Shown here in pieces: positions 30,929-42,284 of a stretch of DNA of 64,000 nt (position 1 is its first letter; each line of letters starts with the position of its first letter). Made by a program: the position numbers and the translations under genes. The stretch is from Lagopus muta. Taxonomy: Eukaryota > Chordata > Aves > Galliformes > Phasianidae. The DNA lies in assembly GCF_023343835.1 (NCBI RefSeq), contig NC_064434.1, positions 5,933,505 through 5,997,504 of the forward strand, read 5' to 3'. The notes beneath the pieces are model-generated. The model saw nothing but the letters and a program-made list of their open reading frames with translations, ran no database searches and had not been told where the DNA came from.

Positions 30929-32356
30929 ATGGTCCCGTGGGCCTGCTGCCTGCTGGTGGGGCTGTGCGCCCTGCTCCCTCGTGCCACCCCCCAGCAGGAC
31001 CCTCCTGGGGACCCTGAGCGCTGTGGCATCACTTTCCATGCCCCAAACCCTTGCGGTCCACCCCGTGTGCCATCCCATCTTGCATCCCGTGAGGAGCTGG
31101 AGCACCTGCAGAGCCTTCTGCAGCAGAACAGGGCCACGCTGCAGGATGTGGAGGCGGCGGCGGTGCTGGAGGAACCCCAACCCCGGTACCAGGATGTGAT
31201 CAATGAGGCACTGCCTGCAATCCGTGGGGCCAACCAGGAATTTGGGGAGAGCCTGGACAACGTGCGCAGGGAGCTGGAGGCTCACATGGCTCAGAGCGAT
31301 CACCCGCAGGTGGTGGAGAAGAGGGAGAAGTAAGTGAGCAGCACCCCAAATCCCAACAGCCATCTGTCCTTATGAGCGTGGAGAAAGGAATGGTTCTTGG
31401 GGAGTTCTGAAATCTGGAGGTCTCTGGTAGGGGAGAGGCAGGGGAGATGCTCCCTGCAGGTGATGGGGGTAAGAGGAAGCATCACCCCAAATTGCACAGG
31501 TGGGCGTTACGGGCAACCAGGCCAGAGTGCTGCTCTGCGTGGCCCTAAGGATGCTCAGTGCTGTCAGTGAGCACATGTGGTTGGTTGGTGGGACTCAGGT
31601 GGGGTATGGAGGCCCCATCACCCCACACCATTGATACAGAATCGTAGAATCACTGGGTGTTCAACAGACCTCCAAGGTCATCAAGTCCAGCCGTTGGTCC
31701 ATCCCCACCATGTCTCATGCCACTGATATCTAGACATTTATCCCTTGCCTGAACCCTCAGGTTTTGTTGGCTCAATCATCTCATGCCATGCATGTGTCCC
31801 TGCCTCCAACCCATAGCATTTGTAGCTCCCCCATCCCCTGTCACTCACATAGAATCGTAGAATAACTAAGGTTGGGAAAGATCTCTAAGATCACCAAGTC
31901 CAACCCAACCCATTCCCACCATGCCCACTGACCATGTACCATGCCACTGATATCCACACGTTGGGTCTGGAGGCTCTGCCACCATATCCTTTCCAAACAG
32001 AATGAGAGAATCATGAAGGTTAGAAAATCATCAAGATTGGAAAAGACCTCCGAGATCAAGCCCAACCCATCACCACCATGCCCCTAAACCACACTCCATG
32101 TCATTAACATCCAGACACGTATCCCTTGCCCAAACCCATAGGATTTGGAGGCTCAGCCATCTCCTGCCATTGATACCCACCCATGTCCCTGCCCTGAACC
32201 CACAGGCTGCGCAAGGACATCCGCCTGGTGGCCCACGTGCTGAATCTCACCTCCCACCTTGCCCACGTCCTCGACGCCTCCTCCCAGCGCCTCCAGGATG
32301 AGCTGAGCCTCCGCCTGCAGCGCTCGGCCACCCGTGCTGCTGCTGCCCAGCCATAG
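30929..32356 (+). CDS. Unrecognised secreted helical protein, two coding exons, 183 aa
   Basis: Exon 30923-31329 (ATG at 30929, context CACCATGG, preceded by a CCCCATAG acceptor) splices via AA|GTAAGT to exon 32206-32356 (acceptor CCCACAG, stop TAG). Phase fits: 552 nt, or 183 aa. Residues 1-22 form a typical signal peptide (hydrophobic core CCLLVGLCALL). A short Cys-Pro segment follows with C32 and C42, then from about residue 52 a largely helical, charged stretch with heptad-like Leu spacing, and one N-glycosylation sequon, NLT at 147-149. No transmembrane segment, kinase or enzyme motif is visible. It lies between EPHX2 and CHRNA2, where I know of no mammalian gene. The good start context, signal peptide and phase-matched splice sites argue that it is real; the function is unknown. 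A secreted oligomer or ligand is only a guess. Confidence 0.7.
31640..32115 (-). mobile_element. Tandem CR1 3' tails in the intron of the orphan gene
   Basis: Reverse tails restart near 31640, 31852, 31999 and 32030, each with ATCATGAAGG/TAACTAAGG-type ends and CCACCATGCCC. They fill much of the single coding intron. Confidence 0.88.
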
Positions 32357-32711
32357 GATACGGGCTGAGCTCTGCCTCTGCCCTCCGTACAGCCTCGCTT
32401 GCTGGTAGGATGCTGCTTTGTACTCATGCTGTATTGCTTTCAAGGAGTCCTTTTGCAGAGGGCATTTGCAGAGCAAGCTGGGTGCTGGGCGGGGTTGAGG
32501 GCTGCAGCCTGCTGTGCAAGTCCTCATCCACATGATGCCCATCACCCCGAGTATTTAATGCATTTATCTTGCAGAGCCCCATGGCACTGCGTGCACTCCC
32601 TGCTGCAGGCTCCTTCCTTCTCCAGCAGAACTCTGAGCCCCTTTGCTTCTCCCTGAACATGCTATGCCCATGCAACCGTTTGCAGCCAGCCAAAATCAGC
32701 CAAAATCTGAG

Positions 32712-32775
32712 AAACATGGAATATCTCAAGCTGGAAGGAAGCCCCGAGGATTACTGTGTGCAACCCCAAAAATCC
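32712..32775 (-). mobile_element. CR1-type fragment (ATGGAATATCTCAAG subtype)
   Basis: ATGGAATATCTCAAGCTGGA, then AGGAAGCCCCGAGGATTAC. Same subtype as at 3885. Confidence 0.6.
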
Positions 32776-32859
32776 AAACGTCATGCCCGTCTTCATCCAT
32801 GCTGTTCCTTTCTACAAATGATCGCCGTCTTCTCTGGGGCATGGATGGTGATGGGGTTG

Positions 32860-33080
32860 GGGATGGGGATTGGATGGGGATGAGCATGAGGATGGGCATG
32901 GAGATTGGGATGGGATGGGGATGGGATGGGATGAGATGGGGATGGGGATGGGGATGGGGATGGGGATGGGGATGGGGATGGGGATGGGGATGGGGATGGG
33001 GATGGGGATGGGGATGGGGATGGGGATGGGGATGGGGATGGGGATGGGGATGGGGATGGGGATGGGGATGGGGATGGGGT
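32860..33080 (+). repeat. (GGGGAT)n hexanucleotide array
   Basis: About 23 perfect GGGGAT units from 32938 to 33078, preceded by degenerate copies from 32860. Four-G runs every six bases give strong G-quadruplex potential on the plus strand. Confidence 0.97.
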
Positions 33081-33385
33081 TGGAGTGGCTGCACACACAC
33101 AGGCAGAGAAGTGCTGGATTGGAGCTATGGGAGATGAATACAAGCAGCCCAGCAGTAAATTGAAGCTGGCAACCGGAGTGCACTGAACCTACAGAGGGTT
33201 GGGCATTAGGAAAATAGCTGGAGGCAGAAAACTCTGGTCTGTTTAAACACAAGGAGGACACGTCTTGGCCACACCATCACAGAGCCTGGGGACACCATAG
33301 GTGTGCACTGCACAACCCTGGGGCTGGGCAACAGGAACACCTCAGGCAGCAGCAGTGACACATCTCCAGGAGCTGCAGGCAGCAC

Positions 33386-33391
33386 AATAAA
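33386..33391 (+). terminator. Possible distal polyadenylation signal of the orphan gene
   Basis: AATAAA on the plus strand about 1 kb after the stop. It would require a 3' UTR spanning the GGGGAT array, so support is weak. Confidence 0.2.
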
Positions 33392-34104
33392 GATGCATTG
33401 CTCTCTGCCAGGCGTCAGCATTATTGCCACATCTGCTTTGTCTCCTTCCTCAATGAAGGACAGCACCCAGAGCGGTGATGCCACCACTTCAGTGCTCCTC
33501 TCCTCAGGTATTTTGGGTGCTCAGCACCCCGAGGTGGCACCCACTGCCCCGATTTCAGTCCGTGCAGGTGGGCTGGGGTCCAACATTGGGCTGCAGAATG
33601 GGGAGAGAAGCACATTCTGGTGCCCCCCAAGCCTGGTTCTGCCTCCTTGTTCACCTCCCAGGGGAAAGGATGCAAACTGTTCTCCAGGTCCCCCAGGGCT
33701 GGAAATTGCAGTGCTGGGCATCAGTAGCAGGAAGGTTGTGCAGTACATTTCCTAGCAGGAAGGAAGGAGGGAGAGTGGTCTGGGTCAGGGCTGTGCCTTC
33801 GCCCAGGAAGGAGGTGAGAAGGATGAGCTCAGGGTTTCCCATCCCCTGCAGATGGAGAGAGACCCCCTGTCAAAGCTCTGTCCCCATCCCTCTGTTTGCA
33901 CCCAATGGGCGTCTCAGTCTGGCTGTAGGTGGAAGGGAAATTAGTCCTGCAGGGTGGGGGAGATGCAGGATGCTTTCCCAATTTTGTGACATTCTCCTTG
34001 GCAGCATTTTGTGAGAGCTGCCCATGAGCAGCTTGGCCTCAAAACCAGCTCAGGGCAGGTGGGTGAGTGGGCTGATGGGGGGCAGCTGCCTCCACTCCCC
34101 TGCA

Positions 34105-34425
34105 GTACAGCATGGAACACCCCATGCAGTGCCCTTTGGACTGCCTATGGAAAACTTCATGCAATCTCCCCTATAACACCCCATGCAATACTCCATGCGA
34201 TGCCCCTCTCAGTACACCAGGGAGCACCCCGTGCAATACCCTATTACCCCCATGCAATGTCTCCCTGCAACACCCCATGCAATGCCCCATGCAATATGCC
34301 CTTTGCAAAGCCCCATGCAGTGCCTCCACACGATGCCCCTTGCAATGTCCCTTGCAATACCCCATGCAATGCCCATTGCAGGATCCCACACAGTGCCCAG
34401 TGCAGTGCCCCACGCCGTGCTGCAG
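34105..34425. repeat. Degenerate minisatellite, CCATGCAATGCC type
   Basis: About 20 diverged copies of CCCATGCAATGCC-like units, roughly 15 bp each. Confidence 0.85.
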
Positions 34426-34559
34426 CCCCACTGCCCTGCTGCACATCCCTACATCCCACCCAGACACAGGAGGACAAGAAGGGGAGTAGGGGGCCACAGA
34501 AAACCTTCCTCCCCTCTCCTCCTCCTCCTCGCAGCGCTCTGGGCTCACCCTCCTCCCTC

Positions 34560-34696
34560 CTCCCCTTTCGTCACCGCTCTGAGCACAGCAGAACATCCTC
34601 CACAGGAGCCCATTGCACGCCGGAGCCTCCGCGGCACAGCATCCCCACCCCGTGAGTGGGCTCAGCAAAGGGAACGGAGCACAAGACCTCTCTCCA
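34560..34696 (+). other. CHRNA2: Candidate untranslated first exon of CHRNA2
   Basis: GC-rich, CpG-containing stretch ending in a strong donor CTCCAG|GTAAGG at 34697. The next strong plus-strand acceptor is at 37173, directly before the CHRNA2 start exon. The 5' boundary is unresolved. It could belong to another transcript. Confidence 0.35.
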
Positions 34697-35124
34697 GGTA
34701 AGGGGCAGGGCTGGGTGGGGAGGAGAGACGCGGTTCTTCCCTGGGAAATCCTCCTCTTTAAATGCAGAGCACTGCCTCAATGCTCGGAGCAGCGGGGAAA
34801 GTTTCCCACCTGCACGTGAAGTTCCCATCTGAAAATCCCCCTCGCTCTCCCTTTAAAACAAAGCAGAAGAGCACAAAAGGCAACGAGCTCTCTGGAAGTT
34901 ATTTATTCCTGCTGCTGCCCTGACTGCACGTTGGTTGCTGAGGGCTCAGCTGGGATCGCCCGCAGGCATCCCAAGGTTCAGCCTTGAGCGGCTGCTGGAG
35001 CCCTGGGGAAATGCGCCTGGCACAGCCCGAGTGAGCATTTCATGTCCCCCGGGGCAGTGCTGCAGAGGGGTCAGTGCACTCGGTGTCACAAAGAGATGGG
35101 AAATCCATCGGGGAAATTGTTTGG

Positions 35125-35690
35125 ACATGGGGTGATGAGGGATGGGGATGCACTAAGGACAGTGATGGGGGTGCATTAAGGGCAGTGATGGGGATGCAGG
35201 AGGGGCAGCAATGTGATGGGACTGCATTAAAGGTAGTGATGGAGATTCAAGAGGGGCAGCAATGGGATAGGGATGCATTAAGGGTGGTGATGGAGATTCA
35301 GGAGGGGCAGTGATGGGGATGCAGGAGGGGCAGCAATAGGACAGGGATGCATTCAGGGTAGCGATGGGGATGCAGGAGGTGCAGTGATGGGAACGCAGGA
35401 GGGGCAGTGATGGGATGGGACTGAATTAAGGGCAGTGATGGGGATGCAGGAGGGGCAGCCATAGGACAGGGATGCATTAAGGGCAGTGATGGGGATGCAG
35501 GAGGGGCAGTGATGGGGATGCAGGAGGGGCAGTGATGGGGATGCAGGAGGAGCAGCAATAGGACAGGGATGCATTAAGGGCAGTGATGGGGATGCAGGAG
35601 GGGCAGCGATGGGATGGGGATGCATTAAGGGCAGTGATGGGGATGCAGGAGTGGCAGCAATGGAGATAGGGCTGCTGTGGGGATGCAGAT
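35125..35690. repeat. 24-bp minisatellite upstream of CHRNA2
   Basis: About 20 copies of GATGGGGATGCAGGAGGGGCAGT, with a frequent variant containing GATGCATTAAGGGCAG. Confidence 0.92.
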
Positions 35691-36374
35691 ATCACACAGT
35701 GTGCTTTTAGGGGTGCAGCCCCCCAGGCAGTCCCCTTATCACCTTCCCTGCCCCCAACCAAACCTCAAGACATGCGTGCACATCCCCAGCTTCGTGCTCC
35801 CTGCAGAACTCCCCATCCCTGACAGGCATCAGCTGTTCCCTGCAATGCTGCCCATCAGCCTGGGCACCTTTTTCCCTTCTCCAACGTTTATCCTTGGGAG
35901 AAACCCTAAAAATCCTCAACTTTCTCTTATGTCACACTCTGCAATCAAGCTCAAGGAGCAGCTCCCCAGCAGCCTGGTTCTGTCCCATGTTTTTAGATAT
36001 CTCAGCCACATCTGTAATTTTTATCTCAGCGCAGCGGCCGTTGTTCCTCCTCCCGTTTTCCACTCCCTCCACCATCCTTGTATTAATCAGCATGGCCACA
36101 AGTTGAAAACTGCGCAAAAAAAAAACAGCAATGACAAGTTAATGAAGGCTCCTTGGTTTGACTGAGTGGGAATTCAAAGGATGTCCTCGCTTACCAAAGT
36201 CAGCACTGGGCTGGGAAGATCCACTGATCCATTGCTTTGGGGATAAGGCAATTGCCTGGCCAGGGTGCAGAAGCTGCTGCTAGGGCACAAGCTGGGCATG
36301 GAGGGGTCCTGAGCTGGAGGTCTGGGACTGCTGCAGAGCACAAGATTTTCCCATTGCAGAGATCTGAGCACACA

Positions 36375-36590
36375 CATGGATGGTTGATTGGATGGATGGA
36401 CAGAGGGATGGATGGATGGATGGATGGATGGATGGATGGATGGATGGATGGATGGATGGATGGATGGATGGATGGATGAATGGATGGATGGGTGGATGGT
36501 GGATGGATGGATGGATGGATGGATGGATGGATGGATGGATGGATGGATGGATGAATGGATGGTTGTGTAGATGGATGGATGATGGATGAG
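36375..36590 (+). repeat. (GGAT)n tetranucleotide array
   Basis: Roughly 45 GGAT units with few interruptions between 36380 and 36590. Confidence 0.97.
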
Positions 36591-37173
36591 TGGACATCCA
36601 GCTTCCAGACAATCCCCAGATGTCCCCAGAGCACCCAGGGCCTTTCCCAGGGGTCCCGACAGGATCACTGAGGCCATCCCTGAGGCACAGGGCATGCTGC
36701 CAGCACATCACCACACTGCCAGTGCTGCATCCCAAAAGCAGCTAGAACAAAGCACCCTCCAGGGATGGTGCTGTGCTACTCTGCCATGCTGTCCCATGGG
36801 CAGGGGGCTTGGGAATGTTTCCTCCTGGGTGCTCTGAAGTTTTGCAGCAAGGCATACCGTCAGCCCATCCACACCCTCAGTGCCCCTGCAAGGGATCTGT
36901 TTTTAACTCTGCTTTGACTTTGCCCCATTCCCATGACTTTAAATCATAGGGTCCAGCTGCTGCAAAGAGATGGAGCTCCCCAGAAGAGTCCCACAACCCA
37001 CACTGCACCCACTGAATAAGGAGAGGATGTTCTGGAGACATTTTTCTCTGGCCCCAATACAAGTCAGAAACTGGTTTCTCTGTTGGCTGTAAGAAGAGTG
37101 GGACCACTCCACCTCCTAGAACTGCACTGGGGTGCCATCACAGTGACAGTGCCACTCTCTGCTGTTTTTCCAG

Positions 37174-37336
37174 GAAATCTTGGTCAAAAGGCTTGACCAC
37201 ACTATTCAGCTCTGTCCATGGCTCCTCTGGAGCTTGCTGGTGGTGGGGACACACAGGACACCCTGCTGGAGCTGCCCTATGATGGCTTTTCCTACTGAGT
37301 CGCCGTGCCCACGTCTGGGCTCACACTGCAGGGAGC
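37174..37336 (+). promoter_or_regulatory. CHRNA2: CHRNA2 leader with upstream ATGs
   Basis: A strong acceptor (CTGCTGTTTTTCCAG) ends at 37173, so the leader in this exon is 163 bases. It contains ATGs near 37217 and 37279, out of frame with the receptor. The second opens a reading frame that overlaps the receptor start, which may lower translation. Confidence 0.5.
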
Positions 37337-40300
37337 ATGGGGTGGCCGTGCCGCAGCATCACACCCCTCCTCGTGTGGTGTTTTGCCATCTTCCAGGCAG
37401 GTAAGGGCTCTCCTTTCTTTCTCTGGGGTATCTGAATGCCCTTCCCTTGGGCCCAGCCTTCCCCTGAGTCCCAATCACCCATCAGTGTAAGAGCTCCCTA
37501 GAGCTGGGCATCTTGCTTCTTCCCTCATCCAGCAGCATTCCTTCCCTTACACCACTGCTGCTCAGTGCTCAATCCCCAGCAGTGAGCAAGAGAAAACCAG
37601 GGTCCCTCGCTGGGTTTGCCTGCCCCAAGCTGAGCAGTGGGGAGAGCTTGCACAGGGCACAGGGATGCACCAGCCAGCTGTGGAGCTGTACATCCATCCT
37701 GCTGCTGGGCACAGCCACCCGTATACAATGCCTTTTTGGCTGTGCTTTGCTATGTAAAGTGTTCCACTGAAGAAATTTATGGGGCTCCGCAGCAAGCAAG
37801 GACAGATGCGAGCGATGCTGTGCGATGCAGCACAAGCACGTGGGCTGGCTGGTGGCACCAGAGAGCAATGCCAGTGATTGCTCCACATAGCAAGGAGTTT
37901 CCATCCTCTATCTCCCATCCTCCACCTTCTATTCTTCACCCTCCATCCTCCATCTTCCTACCTCCATCCTCTATCCTCCATCCTTCCACCAACCTCCACC
38001 CTCCACCCTCTACCCTCCACTCTCCACCCTCTACCCTCCACTTTCCTCCTCCATTCTCCATCCTCCATCCTCCATCCTCCATTCTCCATCCTCCATTCTC
38101 CATCCTCCATTCTCCATTCTCCATCCTCCATCCTCCATCCTCCATCCTTCCACCAACCTCCACCCTCCACCCTCTACCCTCCACTCTCCACCCTCTACCC
38201 TCCACTTTCCTCCTCCATCTTCCATCCTCCATCCTCCATTCTCCATCCTCCAACCTCCATTCTCCACCCTCTACCCTCCACTCTCCATCCTCCATCCTTC
38301 CTCCAGTCCCCATCCTCCATCCTCCAACCTCCATTCTTCACCCTTCAATCTCTCTCCTCCATCCTCCAGTTGAGCCCAATGGCTGCTCTCTGAGAAGTCT
38401 GCACTAGTCCCAAGCTCTGCACTGGCTGCAGCCTCCAGCTTGCAAAGCCCAACCAGTTTACACCAGTAAGAGCTGATAGAGGGGGCTGTGAGGTGACCCT
38501 TGGCCATTCAGAAACAGGATTTTCTCACCAACTTCCAAGCTAACATTGCTAAGTTGAGCTTGCACAGCCCAGCAAGCATAGGGCACAGTTGCAGAGGCCA
38601 ATTCCCCTCTTCCCACCTCCATGCCCAGAAATGTCCCTTTCCCAAGTGGTTTAGAGAACCCCAAATCCTCACCCAGAGATCTGTAGGGGCAGCTCCTGCC
38701 CTCTGCCTCAAGCAGTACTGAGATGGAGCAGTAAAGAAGCAGAGTGGAAAGCCTCCACTGCAGGGAATGGGAGAGAGTGACATTTATAATCGCTTTTATT
38801 TTGGGGTGTCCTGTGATGTGCACAGTCCCTTTTAGGGTAGTGCAAGACCTGCTGCATGTCTCCACAGCTGCCCGGGAGCAGAAGCAGCCCCACGGCTTTG
38901 CTGAGGACCGTCTCTTCAAGCATCTCTTCACAGGCTACAACCGGTGGTCACGGCCAGTGCCCAACACCTCTGATGTGGTCATAGTGAAGTTCGGGCTGTC
39001 AATAGCACAGCTGATCGATGTGGTAAGGTGTCCACGCAGGGATTTCATCCTAGGACCTCTGAGCCATTTCTTCTGCCCTCCATGCTGCTGTCTGTGCCCA
39101 GTAGGGGACAAGCCATCCACCTGCCTCCACAAAACCTCCAACAAGCAGGGGACATTGCTCATCATTGCTCCATCCCAAGCTTTCCCTTTCCCTGAAAGCA
39201 AGAGAGCATCAAGGAAAACTGCACAACTCTCTATCCCTATTCATATCTTCCCACCATCTATATCTATAGGGCTATCCCTGGGCTTGTTTTTCCATCCATG
39301 CCTTGCTTGTTACTGTCACGCACACCCATCTGTCCGTCCATCCATCCATCCATGAATCCATCCATGAATCCATCCATCCATCCATCCATGAGTCCATTCA
39401 TCCATGAATCCATCCATGAATCCATCCATGAATCCATCCATCCATCCATCCATCCATCCATCCATCCATCCATCCATCCATCCACCCACCCACCCACCTA
39501 CCATCACAAAACCCCCAGACCCCCAGGGTGCTTGGCACTGAAGGTACCCCCAGGTCCCTCTGGTCTTCCCCCCTGCCCTCCCTGCCCCAGAGGGTCACCC
39601 AGAGCAGGGTACCCAGACACTCCCTACTATCTATAGCCTATCTACTATCTGCTACACAGAGCCTAGATAAATCCATCATCTATCCATATATTCATCTGTC
39701 CATCCATCTGCCCATTTATCCCTGACATGCACTTGTCTACCCGCCAGAACTTCTCCGAGCTTGCTGCCACAATATGCTATTGTTTGCTGCCATCTAGTGA
39801 GCAAATATCCAATTTCTCCTGCACCTTGCGCTGGTGTCGGTTGCTTTAAGGAACCGAACAGCAGAGCTCGGCAGCATGAGCAGGATAAGCAGAAGGGTGA
39901 TATTGGGATTGATGCAGTGTTGGGATGAACCTTCTCTGTCCTTCTCCTCTCATCTCTCCATTTCCCACTGCAGGATGAGAAGAACCAAATGATGACCACA
40001 AACGTTTGGCTGAAGCAGGTAGGAGTCTGTACCATCCATGGGGCCCAGGCTGGAGAGAGTAAAAAGGAGGGGGATGGTATCGGGCAGCTCAGTCCCACCA
40101 GACCCAGGGTCACCTGGTGCCCTCCTTGCCTCCTTCCAGGAGTGGAGTGACTACAAGCTGCGCTGGAACCCGGAGGACTTTGACAATGTCACCTCCATCA
40201 GGGTGCCCTCTGAGATGATCTGGATCCCCGACATCGTGCTCTACAACAAGTGAGATGATGCATCCCTAGGACCAGTCCTCTCATTCTACCTCATCTCCAT

Positions 40301-42284
40301 CACATTCATCCCATGGTATCCCATCCCATTCCATAATATCATATCCCATCGCACGACATTCCATCCCAGCTCATCCTATCCCATCCCATTCCATCGGATC
40401 CCATCCCATTGTATCCCATTCTATCCCATCCCACCCCACTCCAGCCCATCCCAACACAACCCATCCCCTTCCAAATGGATGGAGCTCCTGCCCCTGTTTC
40501 CTGAGGGGAACCCTTCACCCTCTCTGTCCCCACAGTGCCGACGGGGAGTTTGCTGTGACTCACATGACAAAGGCCCACCTCTTCTCCAATGGGAAAGTGA
40601 AATGGGTGCCACCCGCCATCTACAAGAGCTCGTGCAGCATTGATGTCACCTACTTCCCCTTCGACCAGCAGAACTGCAAGATGAAGTTTGGCTCCTGGAC
40701 ATATGACAAGGCCAAGATTGACCTGGAGAACATGGAACACCACGTGGACCTCAAGGACTACTGGGAGAGTGGCGAGTGGGCCATCATAAACGCCATTGGC
40801 AGGTACAACTCCAAGAAGTACGACTGCTGCACTGAGATCTACCCAGACATCACCTTCTACTTCGTCATCCGCCGCCTCCCGCTCTTCTACACCATCAACC
40901 TCATCATCCCCTGCCTGCTCATCTCCTGCCTCACCGTGCTGGTCTTCTACCTGCCCTCCGACTGCGGTGAGAAGATCACACTCTGCATCTCCGTCCTTCT
41001 GTCCCTCACCGTCTTCCTGCTGCTCATCACTGAAATCATCCCCTCCACCTCTCTGGTCATCCCGCTCATTGGCGAGTATCTCCTCTTCACCATGATCTTC
41101 GTCACGCTCTCCATCATCATCACTGTTTTTGTCCTCAATGTGCACCACCGCTCCCCCAGCACCCACACCATGCCCCACTGGGTGCGTAGCTTCTTCCTGG
41201 GCTTCATCCCCCGTTGGCTCTTCATGAAGCGACCCCCTGTGCTGCTCCCTGCTGAGGGGACAACGGGTCAATATGACCCTCCGGGGACCAGGCTCAGCAC
41301 CTCCCGCTGCTGGCTGGAGACCGATGTGGATGACAAGTGGGAGGAGGAGGAGGAGGAGGAAGAAGAAGAAGAGGAGGAAGAGGAAGAGGAGGAGAAGACG
41401 TATCCCAGCCGTGTGCCCTCAGGGGGATCCCAGGGCACCCAGTGCCGCTACAGCTGTGGACGCCAAGCGGGCAAAGCATCAGGGGGCCCAGCCCCACAGG
41501 TGCCCCTCAAGGGGGAGGAGGTGGGCTCTGATCAAGGGCTGACACTGTCACCCAGCATCCTGAGGGCCCTGGAGGGTGTGCAGTACATCGCGGACCACCT
41601 GCGAGCAGAGGATGCTGACTTCTCGGTGAGTGGGGGGCAACTGAGGGCTGGGGGCAAGGGGGACTCCCCAACCCAGTGCTCCCTCCATGGGGGTCAGTGA
41701 TGGGGATATCTGGTTGTATCCATGCATGCTGAGGGCCTTAGTTCAGGAGATCTATGATCACCCCCTGGGAAATAAGGGCTGCACTGAGCAACATGGCCTA
41801 GAGCAGTCACAGCAATTACAGGCGTGGTCAGGCTTGATGGTCTTAGTGCTCTTTCCAACCTTAATGATTCTATGATTCTATGAAATACAGGTTCTGCCAG
41901 GTCAGCTCAATGTTCCTCAGGCTGCAGGGTGCAGGATGCCCCTCTCCCAGCCACACTGCTCTACATAATGTCAGTATCCGTCACCCAGCTCAGAGCCTGC
42001 ACCCCAACCCACAATTTGGGAACACCTGGGTGGGGCTTGCTGTGCCCCCAGAAGCCTCCCTGTAGAGATCCATCCCCACACCTTATGCTTGAGACATCTC
42101 CTAACCCTTGGAGGCTTCACCCTCTACCCACAGCTCACAGCCCCTCTCCTCCTGGCAGGTGAAGGAGGACTGGAAGTACGTGGCCATGGTGATAGACCGC
42201 ATCTTCCTCTGGATGTTCATCATCGTCTGCTTGCTGGGAACCGTGGGGCTCTTCCTCCCACCCTACCTGGCAGGGATGATTTAG
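37337..42284 (+). CDS. CHRNA2: Neuronal nicotinic acetylcholine receptor subunit alpha-2, complete (529 aa)
   Basis: Ligand-gated cation channel subunit. Coding exons 37337-37400, 38868-39022, 39974-40018, 40140-40249, 40536-41625, 42159-42284; 1590 nt in phase. Signal peptide about 1-22 (MGWPCRS start). The ligand-binding domain has the Cys loop C158-C172 (13 residues between) and the vicinal C222-C223 that marks an alpha subunit ([10 protein letters not shown]). M1-M3 follow from about residue 235, with the M2 segment [18 protein letters not shown]. The M3-M4 loop carries 18 consecutive Glu (394-411), followed by the [11 protein letters not shown] amphipathic helix. M4 is in the last exon, ending AGMI. 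The exon pattern (one very large exon 5) is that of neuronal alpha subunits. All domains are intact. Confidence 0.98.
37895..38375. repeat. CTCCATCCTCCA-type pyrimidine-rich minisatellite in CHRNA2 intron 1
   Basis: About 480 bases of CTCCATC, CTCCACC and CTCTACC units. Two sub-blocks (near 37985-38045 and 38150-38210) are nearly identical, showing higher-order duplication. Confidence 0.95.
39325..39500 (+). repeat. (ATCC)n tetranucleotide array in CHRNA2 intron 2
   Basis: Roughly 40 ATCC units with ATGA interruptions. It is the reverse complement of the (GGAT)n array at 36.4 kb. A minor ATCC-rich patch lies at 39660-39720. Confidence 0.97.
40255..40480. repeat. CCCATCCCATT-type low-complexity repeat in CHRNA2 intron 4
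   Basis: Irregular CCATC, CCATT and CCTATC words repeated for about 220 bases. Confidence 0.9.
41795..41885 (+). mobile_element. CR1 LINE 3' fragment in CHRNA2 intron 5
   Basis: GGCTTGATGGTCTTAGTGC, then TTTCCAACCTTAATGATTCT, then ATGATTCTATGA. Confidence 0.88.

Larger units (their letters stand above)
32357..34499. other. Spacer 3' of the orphan gene
   Basis: No coding exon was recognised. It includes the 3' UTR of the 183-aa gene, whose end is unresolved; the first canonical AATAAA is at 33386-33391. It also holds a CR1-type fragment at 32712-32775, the GGGGAT array and part of the 34.1-34.4 kb minisatellite. Confidence 0.5.
34700..37173. other. Repeat-filled DNA upstream of the CHRNA2 start exon
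   Basis: No coding exon was recognised. It contains the 24-bp minisatellite (35125-35690), a unique stretch at 35.9-36.2 kb and the (GGAT)n array. Confidence 0.5.

Noticed and set aside
32643-33261. Open frames encoding WG, HP and IP dipeptide runs
   Set aside because: Translations of the GGGGAT array in different frames.
37878-38407. Frames of 130-256 codons over the CTCCATCC tract
   Set aside because: Simple-repeat translation; the tract lies in CHRNA2 intron 1.
40339-41271. 310-codon minus-strand frame opposite CHRNA2 exon 5
   Set aside because: Antisense shadow of the real receptor exon, with a repeat-derived tail.
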